A stretch of DNA of 64,000 nucleotides from assembly GCF_900184245.1 (NCBI RefSeq), contig NZ_FXXB01000007.1:434001-498000 (forward strand), written 5' to 3'. The number at the start of each line of letters is the position of its first letter. Within the stretch, counting starts at the first letter, position 1. Source of the stretch: Brachybacterium massiliense. GTDB taxonomy: Bacteria; Actinomycetota; Actinomycetes; Actinomycetales; Dermabacteraceae. A program made the translations under genes and the position numbers. The notes below the pieces were generated by a model, which was not told where the DNA came from, did not search any database, and saw nothing but the letters and a program-made list of their open reading frames with translations. Shown here in pieces: positions 47,849 to 57,138 of this stretch.

Positions 47849-48400
47849 TCAGATCCCCACGGCGGTGAGCACCGCTCGGGCGGTGGCCTGCGGGTCCTGC
47901 CCGATCGGTACCGTGACGTCCTCGACCCCGGCCGCATCGAGGATCCCGGTGAGCTCGTCGAAGCGATCCAGGTGCCAGGCCAGCCCTGCCGGGTCGAGCT
48001 CGTGGCGGCGGCGCAGCCGTTCGCGCACCAGCTGCCGCGGCGCGGTCAGGCGCACCACCGTGAGCGGGCAGGCGAAGGCGCGCTCGTAGCCCTCGCGGTC
48101 CTCGCGCGCCTCGAGCACCCCCGCGGCGAGGAGCACCTGCGCGCCCGCCTCGCGCAGGTTCGCCGCGACCGCGCCGAGGTTGGCGAGCTCGAGCTGATGA
48201 TGGAACGGGTCTGCGTCCGGTGCGGGCCAGGCACGGCGCAGCCAGTCGAGGTCGAGGGCGGCACCGGGGATCCCGCGGCCGGCGAGCTCCTCCCCGATCG
48301 CGCCGAGCGCGGTGGTCTTGCCGACCCCGACCGCGCCGTTCAGCAGCACCGCGCGGGGCGCGGGAGCGGCGACGTCGGCGGCGGCGTCGGCTCCGTTCAT
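47849..48400 (-). CDS. P-loop nucleotide kinase-like protein
   Basis: The 183-residue product has Walker A GAVGVGKTTALGAIG near residue 24, a D-L-D-W-L-R motif at strand 2 as in shikimate/gluconate-kinase-like and chloramphenicol-phosphotransferase-like proteins, and the lid region VRLTAPRQLVRERLRRRHELD. It is a small-molecule kinase or an AAA_33-type ATPase; the substrate is unknown. Its ATG overlaps the stop of the flavoprotein gene by four bases, so both belong to one operon. That links it to the flavoprotein rather than to the downstream convergent gene. Confidence 0.75.
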   Translation of the reverse strand: MNGADAAADVAAPAPRAVLLNGAVGVGKTTALGAIGEELAGRGIPGAALDLDWLRRAWPAPDADPFHHQLELANLGAVAANLREAGAQVLLAAGVLEAREDREGYERAFACPLTVVRLTAPRQLVRERLRRRHELDPAGLAWHLDRFDELTGILDAAGVEDVTVPIGQDPQATARAVLTAVGI

Positions 48401-50061
48401 CGCAGGTCCGCGAGGACGCCGACGGCGGCCTGGCGGCCGCTGAACAGGCAGCCGCCCAGGAAGGTGCCCTCGAGGGCGTTGTGCCCGTGCACCCCGCCGC
48501 CGCCGAAGCCGCTCGCCTCGCCGGCCACGTAGAGGCCCGGGAGGGCGCCGCCGCCGTCGGCCCGCTGGGCGCGGCCGCCGAGGTCCGTCTCGAGGCCGCC
48601 GAGGGTCTTGCGCAGCAGCACATGCAGGCGCACCGCGATCAGCGGCCCGGCCTTCGGATCCAGCAGCCGGTGCGGGGCGGCGGTGCGGATCAGCCGGTCC
48701 CCGAGGTACTTGCGCGCCCCGTGGATCGCGGTGATCTGGGTGTCCTTCGAGAACGAGTTGCCGAGCTCCGCGTCGCGGGCGCGGATGGTGCGCTCGAGGG
48801 CGGCGGCGTCGATCAGGTCCTCACCGACGAGCGCGTTCATCTGCGCGACCAGGGAGGGAACGTCGTCGGCCTGCAGGAAGTCCTCGCCGTGGTCGAGGAA
48901 GGCCTGCACGGGGCCGGGCGGGCCGGGCTTCACACGGGAGAGCACCTGGCGCACGTCCTTACCGGTGAGATCGGGGTTCTGCTCGCTGCCGGAGAGCGCG
49001 AACTCCTTCTCGATGATCTTCGCGGTGAGCACGAACCAGGAGTGGTCGTGCCCGGTGGTGCGCAGGTGGCGCAGGGTCGAGGTGGTGTCGAAGCCGGGCA
49101 GCGCCGGGGCGGGCAGGCGCCGGCCACGCGCATCGATCCAGAGGGAGGAGGGGCCGGGGAGGATGCGGATGCCGTGCCCGCGCCAGACCGGATCCCAGTT
49201 GCGGATGCCCTCGGTGTAGTGCCACATGCGGTGGCGGTTGATCCAGTGCGCGCCGGCCTGTTCCGCGGCGAGCATCCCGGTGCCGTCCACGCTCGCAGGC
49301 ACCCCGTGCACGACGCTGCTCGGCATGGTGCCCAGGTCCTCCGGCCACAGCGAGCGCACCAGCTCCTGGTTGCCGCCGATCCCGCCGGTGGCGACGACCA
49401 CGGCCGCGGCCCGGTACACGAACTCGCCCACCACCTCCCGGTTCGAGCCGACGCCGCGCGGGCTGTGGTCCTCGGCCAGCACGCTCCCGCGGACTCCGGT
49501 CACGCGCCCGTCCTCGACCAGCAGCTCCTCGACGGCATGCCGGGTGCGCAGGATGATGCGGCCGCTGCCGCGATGCGCGGCGAGCTTCTTCGCGAAGGGC
49601 TCGACGATGCCCGGGCCCGTGCCCCAGGTGATGTGGAAGCGGGGCACCGAGTTGCCGTGCCCCTCGGCGCGGCCGTCCCCGCGCTCGGCCCAGCCCACCA
49701 CCGGGAAGCTGCGGTGCCCGAGGCGGTGCAGCCAGTCCCGTTTCTCCCCCGCGGCGAACTGCAGGTACGCCTCGGCCCAGCGGCGCGGCCAGTGATCACC
49801 GGGGCCCTCGAAGGCGGCCGAGCCCAGCCAGTCCTGGCGGGCGAGGTCGAGGCTGTCGCGGATGCCCAGGCGGCGCTGCTCCGGGGAGTCGATGAAGAAC
49901 AGTCCGCCGAAGCTCCACCAGGCCTGCCCGCCCAGGTCCTGCTCGCCCTCCCGCTCGAGCAGCAGCACGCTGCGCCCGGCGTCGGCGATCTCGGTGGCGG
50001 CCACCAGCCCTGCCAGGCCGGCGCCGATGACGATGACCTCTGCGGAGGGCGGCGTGCTCAT
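48397..50061 (-). CDS. FAD-binding dehydrogenase (3-ketosteroid delta1-dehydrogenase-like)
   Basis: The 554-residue flavoprotein starts with VIVIGAGLAGLVAATEIADAG (dinucleotide-binding), has ATGGIGGN in the middle and ends with LPGLYVAGEASGFGGGG and N-A-L-E-G-T-F-L-G-G-C, as in the fumarate-reductase/KstD superfamily. The exact build (DLGGQAWWSFGGLFF, HITWGTGPGIVEPF) matches a group of proteins annotated only as FAD-binding dehydrogenase, found widely in actinobacteria. True substrate is unknown. It begins one base after the stop of the small membrane-protein gene and overlaps the P-loop gene, so it is at the end of the SPFH/zinc-ribbon run. Confidence 0.88.
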   Translation of the reverse strand: MSTPPSAEVIVIGAGLAGLVAATEIADAGRSVLLLEREGEQDLGGQAWWSFGGLFFIDSPEQRRLGIRDSLDLARQDWLGSAAFEGPGDHWPRRWAEAYLQFAAGEKRDWLHRLGHRSFPVVGWAERGDGRAEGHGNSVPRFHITWGTGPGIVEPFAKKLAAHRGSGRIILRTRHAVEELLVEDGRVTGVRGSVLAEDHSPRGVGSNREVVGEFVYRAAAVVVATGGIGGNQELVRSLWPEDLGTMPSSVVHGVPASVDGTGMLAAEQAGAHWINRHRMWHYTEGIRNWDPVWRGHGIRILPGPSSLWIDARGRRLPAPALPGFDTTSTLRHLRTTGHDHSWFVLTAKIIEKEFALSGSEQNPDLTGKDVRQVLSRVKPGPPGPVQAFLDHGEDFLQADDVPSLVAQMNALVGEDLIDAAALERTIRARDAELGNSFSKDTQITAIHGARKYLGDRLIRTAAPHRLLDPKAGPLIAVRLHVLLRKTLGGLETDLGGRAQRADGGGALPGLYVAGEASGFGGGGVHGHNALEGTFLGGCLFSGRQAAVGVLADLR

Positions 50062-50062
50062 C

Positions 50063-50383
50063 TCAGCGCACCTGGATGCGGCGCACCCGCTCGAGGTGGT
50101 CGGTGCTGTTGACCCCGGACATGGTGCGGCTCTTCTGGCGGTTGTTGGTGCCCACCTTGCGGTCGCCCTGCTTGAGATTGCCGACGGCCACCTCGGTCTC
50201 CTTCTCGAAGTGGTGGCGTTTGTCCGTGTTGCGGTAGTAGCGGTAGATCCCGACGTACACCGCGATGAACACGGCCGGCCCCGCGAGGAAGGGGAAGGCG
50301 ATGCCGATCGCGCCGGAGTCCGAATCGGCCAGCAGCATCCCGGTCGCCGGATCGGCGGCCATCTCAGCGAGCAGCGGGAGCAT
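50063..50383 (-). CDS. Small membrane protein of the SPFH/zinc-ribbon cluster
   Basis: The 106-residue product has one clear membrane helix (IAFPFLAGPAVFIAVYVGIYRYYR, about residues 28-50) and a charged, probably cytoplasmic tail with KRHHFEKETEVAVGNLKQGD and a basic end. The N-terminal part is short and outside. It has no family I can name. Position suggests it is the third member of the set formed by the zinc-ribbon and SPFH proteins just upstream on the same strand; in Bacillus the corresponding YdjH is also a membrane protein, though longer. One base separates its stop from the flavoprotein start. Confidence 0.7.
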   Translation of the reverse strand: MLPLLAEMAADPATGMLLADSDSGAIGIAFPFLAGPAVFIAVYVGIYRYYRNTDKRHHFEKETEVAVGNLKQGDRKVGTNNRQKSRTMSGVNSTDHLERVRRIQVR

Positions 50384-50434
50384 CGGATCCTCCTGGGGAG
50401 CGAAGCGGGCAGAGCGAGCGGGTCATCGTCGGCC

Positions 50435-51976
50435 TCATCCCGCCAGGAACCAGCCGAAGCCCACCACCGCGCCGATCACGGCGGCCACGGAGCCGGCCGC
50501 GCAGGCGAGCGCGAAGATCTTCGGATGGGAGACGGGGACCGAGCCCATGGTGTTGCCGTTGCGGGCGTTGACGGCGATGTAGTGGGTGAGCGAGTCCTGG
50601 CCCTTGGCGGAGTCGGCGTAGCTGTACAGCCACACCGGCACGTACACCGAGACCCAGCGGGTGCCGCGCACGGCCACGCCCTCCTGCTCCCAGCGCACGC
50701 CGCGGTCGTAGCGGCCGATGGTGGGGCTCGCCTTCGCCCGCGCGATCGCGAGGAACTTCTCCTCCACCTGGTCGTCCACGTCGCGCACGTTGAGGTCGCG
50801 CCGCTCGGAGGTGAAGTTCTTGAGGTAGTTCGAGTTGTAGGCGACCGCGTTCTCGGTGTCGTAGGGCTGGACTGCGTTGAGGATGTTGTTGGTGGCCTGC
50901 GCGTTGTCCTTCGCGTCGAAGCGCTCGGCGGATTCGACGGTGAGATCGTCCACCAGCAGGTCGAAGGCGCGCTGGACGGAGTAGACGTCCGCGTCGTAGT
51001 AGGTCTCGGTGACGTAGTTGTCCTTGCCCACCTTGCGCCGCACCGTGTACTGGCGGGTGGTGACCTCGCCGGTGCCCTGCAGCACCGCATGCATGTTCCC
51101 GTCCACGACCATGTACGGGATGTACACGCCCATCACGTTGTCCGGCACGAACTCGGCCTTGAAGCGGGGGTGGGCGAAAGCCTTGCGCTTGTCGGCGAAC
51201 GCCTCGATCCGCTCGATCGCCTCCTCGCGCGTGAGGTGGAAGGGCAGCACCGCATCAGGCACCGCGCCGTTGGGGATCTGCGAGTTGATCGAGAGGGTCT
51301 GCCGGCACCAGTGGCAGCGTGCCTGCAGCTGCTGCTCGACGTTGATCACGACCTCCGCACCGCAGCCCTGGCACTTCAGGGTCATGGTGGTGAGGTCCTC
51401 CTGGATGTCCGCGGTGCCGGAGGCCATGGTGTGGCCCTGCAGCTCCGCGATGGAGGTGTCCAGCCCGAAGGCCTTCTCCGCGTTCTCCTCGTTCCAGCTG
51501 TGACGGCAGTAGGCGCACACCAGCGCCTTCGCGGTCAGCGAGTACTGGATGTCGGTGCCGCCGCAGCGGGGGCACTTGTTCAGCCCGTCGGCGCGGCCGG
51601 AGCTGGTGTCGATGATCCGGTTCGAGGAGTGCTTGCGCAGCGCCTCGGCCGCCCCGGCGACGGCCTCGTCCCCGAGCATCGCGGGGGGCTGCTGGCCGCT
51701 CTTCCGCTGCGCGCCCTTCGCCCCCTGCGGAGGCTGTGCACCCTGAGGAGGCTCCGCGCCGGGGAACTGCGGCGCGGAGTGCTGGGCCGCACCGCCCCCG
51801 GCCGGCTGCGCGAAGCGCCCGTCGGCCGGAGCGGGGGCGCCGGGCCCCTGCTGCCCCTGCCCGGGGCGGAGCGGCTGTCCGGCGGGCGCGGGCGGGACCG
51901 GCCCGCCGGCAGGAGCATCCTGCCGACGGGGCTGGTCCGGTCGCGCCCACTGCGGGCCCTGCGGGGGAACGCTCAT
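50435..51976 (-). CDS. TFIIB-type zinc-ribbon membrane protein (YdjG-like)
   Basis: The 513-residue product opens with about 120 disordered residues rich in Pro, Gln and Gly. Two zinc ribbons follow: CPRCGG with CAYC (134-153) and CQGCG with CHWC (204-223). A large domain then runs to residue 480 (VPDAVLPFHLTREEAIERI, VYIPYMVVDGNMHAVLQGTGE), and one membrane helix ends the chain (IFALACAAGSVAAVIGAVVGFGWF). This is the build of YdjG-like proteins that sit next to SPFH proteins. In Bacillus subtilis YdjGHI recruit the PspA protein YdjF to stressed membranes; no PspA gene is next to this set. The chosen ATG has only a loose GGAGAA site upstream. Confidence 0.82.
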   Translation of the reverse strand: MSVPPQGPQWARPDQPRRQDAPAGGPVPPAPAGQPLRPGQGQQGPGAPAPADGRFAQPAGGGAAQHSAPQFPGAEPPQGAQPPQGAKGAQRKSGQQPPAMLGDEAVAGAAEALRKHSSNRIIDTSSGRADGLNKCPRCGGTDIQYSLTAKALVCAYCRHSWNEENAEKAFGLDTSIAELQGHTMASGTADIQEDLTTMTLKCQGCGAEVVINVEQQLQARCHWCRQTLSINSQIPNGAVPDAVLPFHLTREEAIERIEAFADKRKAFAHPRFKAEFVPDNVMGVYIPYMVVDGNMHAVLQGTGEVTTRQYTVRRKVGKDNYVTETYYDADVYSVQRAFDLLVDDLTVESAERFDAKDNAQATNNILNAVQPYDTENAVAYNSNYLKNFTSERRDLNVRDVDDQVEEKFLAIARAKASPTIGRYDRGVRWEQEGVAVRGTRWVSVYVPVWLYSYADSAKGQDSLTHYIAVNARNGNTMGSVPVSHPKIFALACAAGSVAAVIGAVVGFGWFLAG

Positions 51977-52008
51977 CACTGCGCTCTGTTCTCCACTCGG
52001 TCCTTCGC

Positions 52009-53223
52009 TCAGAGGCCGAGCGCGGCCTTCTTCGCCGCCTCGTAGTCCTCTTCGCTGATCAGGCCCTGCTCCAGCATCTGCTTGTACTGGGCGAGCTTGG
52101 CCACCGGGTCCTCCTGCGCGGGCGCGGCCTGCTGCTGCGGCGCCTGCTGCTGGGGCTGAGCCTGCTGCGGCGCACCCTGCTGGCCAGGCGGGGCCCACGG
52201 CTGGACCGGGTTGACCATGCCGCCCGCGGCGCCCATGCCCGCACCGAACATCGCCAGGCCCGCACCGCCGCCGGTCTCGCCCGCGGCCTGCACGCCGCGC
52301 GCGGCGGCCTGGTTCATGAAGGACTGCGAGCGTGCGCCGGAGAGGGCGTCGGCCTTCTGGACGTCCTTGAGCAGCTCGCGGGTGTGCTGGTCGTACTCGA
52401 TCGAGACGATCGCGGTCTTCACGATCGCGAGCCCGCGGTCGCTGGACCAGCGGTAGCCCTCCTCGACCGCGGCCGAGAGCGACTGGGCGAAGCCCACCGA
52501 GTCGCCCTGGATGCGGGAGATGCGGTTGCCCTTGTCGGGATCGTTCGTGTAGCGCGAGAAGGCCTGGGCGAGGGAGCCCACGACCTCCTGGAACAGCTGA
52601 CCGCCGGCGGCGTTGTCCACGTCGCCGAAGTCGAACACGGGCGCGTTCGCGGAGATGAAGGTGGCGGGCACGAAGTTGTGCACGAACAGCAGCGGGTCGA
52701 TGATCCGCAGCGTGTACGAGCCGCGGCACACCGCGCCGACCTGCGAGTTGAGGTAGGCGTCGTCCCAGTAGATCTCCGACTGGGTGCCGAACTTGTTGTC
52801 CGGGATCTCCTTGAGGCTCACGTAGAAGGCGAGCTGCTGCGAGGAGGGGCGGCCGCCGAACTTGAAGCGCTCCCAGGAGGTGCCCACCGTCGAGGCGAGG
52901 AGGTCATCGCCCGCGAACACGGAGCGCGCATCCGGGGACTGGTCGTTGAACTCGTAGCCGCCGGCCTCGGTGATCAGGCCCGTCGCACGGCCGTCGACCA
53001 CGGTGATCAGCCCGTAGCCCTGGGGCACGAGGATCTTCGAGCCGTTGGAGATGACGTTCTGCGAGCCGCGCACGTTCGAGCCGCGCCCGGCATTGGTGCC
53101 CTGCGGGACGGCCGGGAACAGCGCGGCCGTCTGCGGAAGACCGTTCGGAACGGTCAGGAAGTCCTTCCACTGATCGGCGAGCATCCCGCCGACAGCGCCC
53201 TTGAATGCCTGGATGAATCCCAT
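52009..53223 (-). CDS. SPFH/Band 7 protein of the virion-core type (YdjI-like)
   Basis: The 404-residue product starts MGFIQAFKGAVGGMLADQWKDF, as YdjI-like proteins do, and has the SPFH domain over about 40-270 (GSKILVPQGYGLITVVDGRA, FYVSLKEIPDNKFGTQSEIYW, SYTLRIIDPLLFVHNF). A Gly-rich patch with GAGLAMFGAGMGAAGGM, a Gln/Pro/Ala linker and a SHOCT module at the end (EDPVAKLAQYKQMLEQGLIS, EEDYEAAKKAALGL) follow. GAAGGAG precedes the ATG by six bases. It is the first gene of the cluster and probably a membrane scaffold in envelope stress. It is divergent from the transporter gene over 94 bases. Confidence 0.88.
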   Translation of the reverse strand: MGFIQAFKGAVGGMLADQWKDFLTVPNGLPQTAALFPAVPQGTNAGRGSNVRGSQNVISNGSKILVPQGYGLITVVDGRATGLITEAGGYEFNDQSPDARSVFAGDDLLASTVGTSWERFKFGGRPSSQQLAFYVSLKEIPDNKFGTQSEIYWDDAYLNSQVGAVCRGSYTLRIIDPLLFVHNFVPATFISANAPVFDFGDVDNAAGGQLFQEVVGSLAQAFSRYTNDPDKGNRISRIQGDSVGFAQSLSAAVEEGYRWSSDRGLAIVKTAIVSIEYDQHTRELLKDVQKADALSGARSQSFMNQAAARGVQAAGETGGGAGLAMFGAGMGAAGGMVNPVQPWAPPGQQGAPQQAQPQQQAPQQQAAPAQEDPVAKLAQYKQMLEQGLISEEDYEAAKKAALGL

Positions 53224-53317
53224 GTGAGCTCCTTCGTCGCCCCCGAGCGTGTGGTCGCCGTCATGGTATCCCGCCGCCCCGAACGCGCGCTGGGTCCGGG
53301 CAGTACCGTCGTGGTCC

Positions 53318-54247
53318 ATGGAGCGATACCGGCCGTGGGGCGAGCGGCATCAGGTCGTGCTGTATCTCGGCGCCATCGGGGCGGGCCTCGGCCTCGGGGC
53401 GCTCGCCCCTGGCGCGGCCCCGTCACTCGGTCCCGCGGTCGAACCGGCGATCGCGGCGCTGCTGCTGGTGACCTTCCTCGGAGTGCCCCTGCTCCGGCTC
53501 GGCGCGGCGCTGCGGGACGTGCGCTTCCTGAGCACGCTGGTGCTGGTGAACTTCGTGATGGTCCCGCTGATCGTCGCGGTGGTCACCCGCCCCCTCGCTC
53601 ACGCCCCCGAGCTGCTCGTCGGAGCGCTGCTGGTGCTGCTGGCCCCGTGCATCGACTACGTGCTGGTGTTCACCGCACTGGCAGGTGGAGCGCACGCACG
53701 GCTGCTGGCCGCGACGCCGCTGCTGATGCTCGGCCAGCTGCTCGCGCTGCCGGTGCTGGTGCCGCTGCTGAGCGGCCGCGCGGTCACGGGACTCCTCGAG
53801 GCGGGCCCATTCCTGCGGGCTCTGGCACTGCTGGTGCTTCTGCCGCTGCTCGCGGCGGCGATGCTGCAGCGGTTCGCACCGCGTCTGGACCTCTCCGGGG
53901 CGATGGTGCCGCTGATGCTGCTGGTCCTGTTCACCGTGGTCGCCTCGCAGACGCCGCGGCTGCTCGGCGCGGGGACCGCACTGCTCGCCCTGGTGCCGGC
54001 GTACCTCGCCTTCCTCCTGCTCGCCACGGGCGCCGGGATCCTCGTGGCACGGCTGACCGGCCTCGACGCCGCGCCCGCCCGTGCTGTGACCTTCTCCGGC
54101 GCCACCCGCAACTCGCTCGTCGTGCTGCCGATCGCCCTCGCGATGCCGTCCCCACTCGTGGCCGCGGCGGTGGTGACCCAGACAGTGGTCGAGCTGCTGG
54201 GCATGGTGGTGCTCGTGCGGGTGCTGCCACGGCTGCTCAGCCGGTGA
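53318..54247 (+). CDS. ACR3/bile-acid-type membrane transporter
   Basis: The 309-residue protein has ten predicted helices of the BASS fold. LAPCIDYVLVFTALAGGAHARLL near residue 108 fits the ACR3-like subgroup with its Cys, and VTFSGATRNSLVVLPIALAMP near 245 is the second crossover segment with the conserved R-N. ACR3 proteins export arsenite; this one has no arsenic regulator or reductase nearby, so export of another anion is possible. TACCGT lies eight bases before the ATG with no ribosome-binding site. Its last 11 bases overlap the convergent ABC exporter gene. Another member of the broad BASS fold, broken by a stop codon, lies 2 kb away. Confidence 0.78.
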   Translation: MERYRPWGERHQVVLYLGAIGAGLGLGALAPGAAPSLGPAVEPAIAALLLVTFLGVPLLRLGAALRDVRFLSTLVLVNFVMVPLIVAVVTRPLAHAPELLVGALLVLLAPCIDYVLVFTALAGGAHARLLAATPLLMLGQLLALPVLVPLLSGRAVTGLLEAGPFLRALALLVLLPLLAAAMLQRFAPRLDLSGAMVPLMLLVLFTVVASQTPRLLGAGTALLALVPAYLAFLLLATGAGILVARLTGLDAAPARAVTFSGATRNSLVVLPIALAMPSPLVAAAVVTQTVVELLGMVVLVRVLPRLLSR

Positions 54248-56117
54248 TGTCGAACCTCGCGAGCCTGCGGCTGTCCCCCGAGCTCTGCAGCGCGAGCAGC
54301 TGGGCGTAGATCCCGCCCGACGCCGCGAGCTCGGCCGGGGAGCCGATCTCGTCGATGTTCCCGTCGCGCAGGGTGATGATGCGGTCCACGCCGGCGATCG
54401 TGGAGAGCCGGTGGGCGATGATCAGCGAGGTGCGCCCGGCCATCAGCTGCTCGAGGCCCTTCTGCACCTGGATCTCGGCCTTGGTGTCGAGCGCCGAGGT
54501 GGCCTCGTCGAGCACCAGCACCGGGGCGTCCTTGAGGATCGCGCGGGCCACGGCGATGCGCTGGCGCTGACCGCCCGAGAGCTTGAGCCCCCGCTCCCCG
54601 ATGACCTGCTCGTAGCCGCCGTCGAAGCGCCGGATGAAGGTGTCGGCGTTGGCGCGGCGGGCGGCCTCGACCACCTCCTCCTCGCTCGCCTCCGGACGAC
54701 CGTAGGCGATGTTCTCGCGGATCGTGCCGGAGAACAGGGAGGCGTCCTGGAAGACCACGCCAATGCGGGCGCGCAGCTGGTCCAGCGGCAGATCGGCGCT
54801 CGGGCGGCCCACCACCTCGATGCTGCCGGCGCGCGGCTCGTACAGCCCCAGCAGCAGGTTCACGATCGTGGACTTGCCGCCGCCGGACTCGCCCACCAGG
54901 GCGATCTTCTCGCCCCGCTCGACCTGGAAGTCGATCCCGTGCAGCACGTCCTCGCCGTCCTCGTAGGCGAAGGAGACGTTCCGGAAGGCGACCACGGGGG
55001 CGCCGGCCACGGGAGCGATCGTCAGCGCCGTCGAGGTGCCGCCGTCGGATCCCTCGGGCAGCTCCCCCGCCGTGCCGTCGGCGTGCCCGGCGTCTCGGGC
55101 GTCCTCGGGCCGGGCCGCCATCACGGCGGCGGTGCGCGGATCCACCGGGGTCTCCATCACCCGGAAGTAGTCCTTCGACCCGGCGATCGCGCGCTGCGCG
55201 GAGTCGATCACCCAGCTCATCGACTCCACCGGGGCCTTGGCCATGCTCATCAGCTGGATCAGCAGCACCATCTCGCCGAGGCTGAAGCCGCCCTGCACGG
55301 TGCGCACGAAGATGATCACGTAGATGCCGAAGAAGATGAGGTTCAGGAACGCACGACGGATGACGTCCATGCGGTGCCAGTGGGTGGACTGTGCGCGGGT
55401 GGTCGCATCGGTCGAGCGGAAGCGGCGCGAGAAGTCCTCGAGCTCGCCGCGCTCGCGCACGAAGGACTTCACCACGCGGATCTGGCCGACCACCTCGGCG
55501 AAGCGCCCCGAGGCGATGTCCACCTGCTCGTTCTTCTCCCCCTCGAGCCGCTGCCACTTCACCGACGTCAGCGAGGTCAGCCACACGTAGACCGGGAACA
55601 CGATCAGCAGCAGCACGGTCAGCGGCCAGGCGTAGTACGCGCTGATGGCGAGCACCGCGGCGGTGGTGATGAGCATCGACGCGAAGGAGTTCGACATCAT
55701 CTTGGTGAAGTTCGTGATCTCGGTGATCGAGCGGTTCAGCCGCGCCACGATCGTGCCGGTGATCTCGCCGTCGAACCAGCGCTGCGGCAGGTGCAGCAGC
55801 TTGTCGTAGTAGCGCACCGAGAGGATGGTGCGCATCCGGTTGCTCATCACGTCGCCGAACCAGCCGCCGACGTTGGAGATCACCGTGACGGCCAGCTCCG
55901 CCAGCAGCACCGCCGCCGCGATCAGCACCACCGTGCGCACCGCGCTGCCGGTGGCGGTGTCACCGCCCACGGCCGCGGCGACGGTGTCGGTCGCGTGGCC
56001 GATGAGGAAGGGGACGGCGAGCCCCGCGACCGCGGTGAGCACCGAGCAGACGATGATCGCGGTGTACAGCGGGGCGAGCGCGCGGGTGAAGCGGAGGATG
56101 CGCAGCAGGGAGGTCAC
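54237..56117 (-). CDS. ABC transporter, fused membrane and ATPase domains (MsbA/lipid or drug exporter type)
   Basis: The 626-residue half-transporter has six helices in residues 15-310 and a nucleotide-binding domain from about 375: Walker A GESGGGKST, Q-loop VFQDASLFSG, signature LSGGQRQR, Walker B VLVLDEATSALD, switch His IAHRLST. An acidic, low-complexity link of about 45 residues (AARPEDARDAGHADGTAGEL and on) joins the halves and is longer than usual. It should work as a homodimer in export of a lipid or hydrophobic drug. The GTG has TAGGCT six bases before it, giving a leaderless transcript. The substrate is unknown. Confidence 0.92.
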   Translation of the reverse strand: MTSLLRILRFTRALAPLYTAIIVCSVLTAVAGLAVPFLIGHATDTVAAAVGGDTATGSAVRTVVLIAAAVLLAELAVTVISNVGGWFGDVMSNRMRTILSVRYYDKLLHLPQRWFDGEITGTIVARLNRSITEITNFTKMMSNSFASMLITTAAVLAISAYYAWPLTVLLLIVFPVYVWLTSLTSVKWQRLEGEKNEQVDIASGRFAEVVGQIRVVKSFVRERGELEDFSRRFRSTDATTRAQSTHWHRMDVIRRAFLNLIFFGIYVIIFVRTVQGGFSLGEMVLLIQLMSMAKAPVESMSWVIDSAQRAIAGSKDYFRVMETPVDPRTAAVMAARPEDARDAGHADGTAGELPEGSDGGTSTALTIAPVAGAPVVAFRNVSFAYEDGEDVLHGIDFQVERGEKIALVGESGGGKSTIVNLLLGLYEPRAGSIEVVGRPSADLPLDQLRARIGVVFQDASLFSGTIRENIAYGRPEASEEEVVEAARRANADTFIRRFDGGYEQVIGERGLKLSGGQRQRIAVARAILKDAPVLVLDEATSALDTKAEIQVQKGLEQLMAGRTSLIIAHRLSTIAGVDRIITLRDGNIDEIGSPAELAASGGIYAQLLALQSSGDSRRLARFDITG

Positions 56118-56163
56118 CTGGCAAGCCTAGGCGCTCGGGGGCGGAGGATAGTGCACGCCCCCA

Positions 56164-57105
56164 TCAGTCCGACTTCGGACCCACCACGCCCAGGAGCACG
56201 CCGAGCGAGGCCCTCTCCCCTGCGCGCCTGCGCCGCACCACTCCGCTGATCAGGGCGTAGGGCACGAGCATCACGAAGCCGACGGCGCTCAGCAGCAGGA
56301 TCGCCACCACCACGGAGCCGTCGCCCTCGCCCCCACCGCCGGTGCCGGTGCGGGCCACCAGCAGGGCCGCGGCGATGTTGCGCTGGCTGGTGAGGATCGC
56401 GGGACCGTCCTGGACGGTGAGGGTCTCCCCCGCGAGGTCGCCGGCGATGCGGCCGGCCACGAAAGCGAGCGCCACCAGGCCCACCGCCACGAGCATCACC
56501 GGGGAGAGCAGCAGCTGGATCACCAGCGAGGTGTTCGCACCGAAGCCGGAGAGGAACATCAGCACCGCCGAGACCGCGGCGACTCCGCCGGAGATCCGGG
56601 CCAGCAGGTCCGCGCGATCCGGCCAGACCGCGGCGATGACGATCCCCGCGATCATCGGGGAGAGCATGGTGCCCAGCAGCAGGCGCGCCACCGCCCAGCC
56701 GTGGACGCTGACGTCCTACAGCAGGAACGGCACCACCAGCGGCATGAACAGGATCGAGCCGAGCAGGAGCACCGCCATGGGTCCGGCGGTCTCGCCGTAG
56801 GGGATGCGGGCCATCGCCCCGAGCTGGAGCACGAAGGGGGCGCCGGCCGCGCACAGCGCGATGATGAACCCCTCCCCGATGTGGTGCGGGAGCAGGTCGC
56901 TCATCAGCCAGATCAGCAGGGTGCCCACGGCGGGCACCACCACGAAGTTCGCCCCCAGCACCGAGAAGACGGTGCGGCGGTCGCGCAGCTGCTGGCGGAA
57001 GGAGCGCAGCGGGGTGCGCAGCCCCATCGAGAGCATCGACGCGATCGCGAAGGCCGGCACGCTGATGGAGATCAGCAGACCGAGCAGGGATTCGAGCGTG
57101 TGCAC
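56164..57105 (-). pseudogene. BASS-fold transporter interrupted by one in-frame TAG
   Basis: One frame encodes a transporter from the GTG at 57105 (VHTLESLLGLLISISVPAFAI) to the stop at 56164, except for a TAG at 56718-56716. The halves read VLLLGSILFMPLVVPFLL before it and DVSVHGWAVARLLLGTMLSP right after it, with no frame change, so a single base change (for example from CAG) would explain it. The first half is about 130 residues and the second about 184, together near the usual 310. Helix content and G-x-x-x-x-x-L-Q patterns suggest the bile acid:sodium symporter fold. TACCCT lies six bases before the GTG. Downstream half could reinitiate at 56691. Recent inactivation or a sequencing error are the alternatives. 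Confidence 0.75.
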
Positions 57106-57138
57106 CACCGCAGGGTACGCGTCGGCGCCGGGAGGGTC

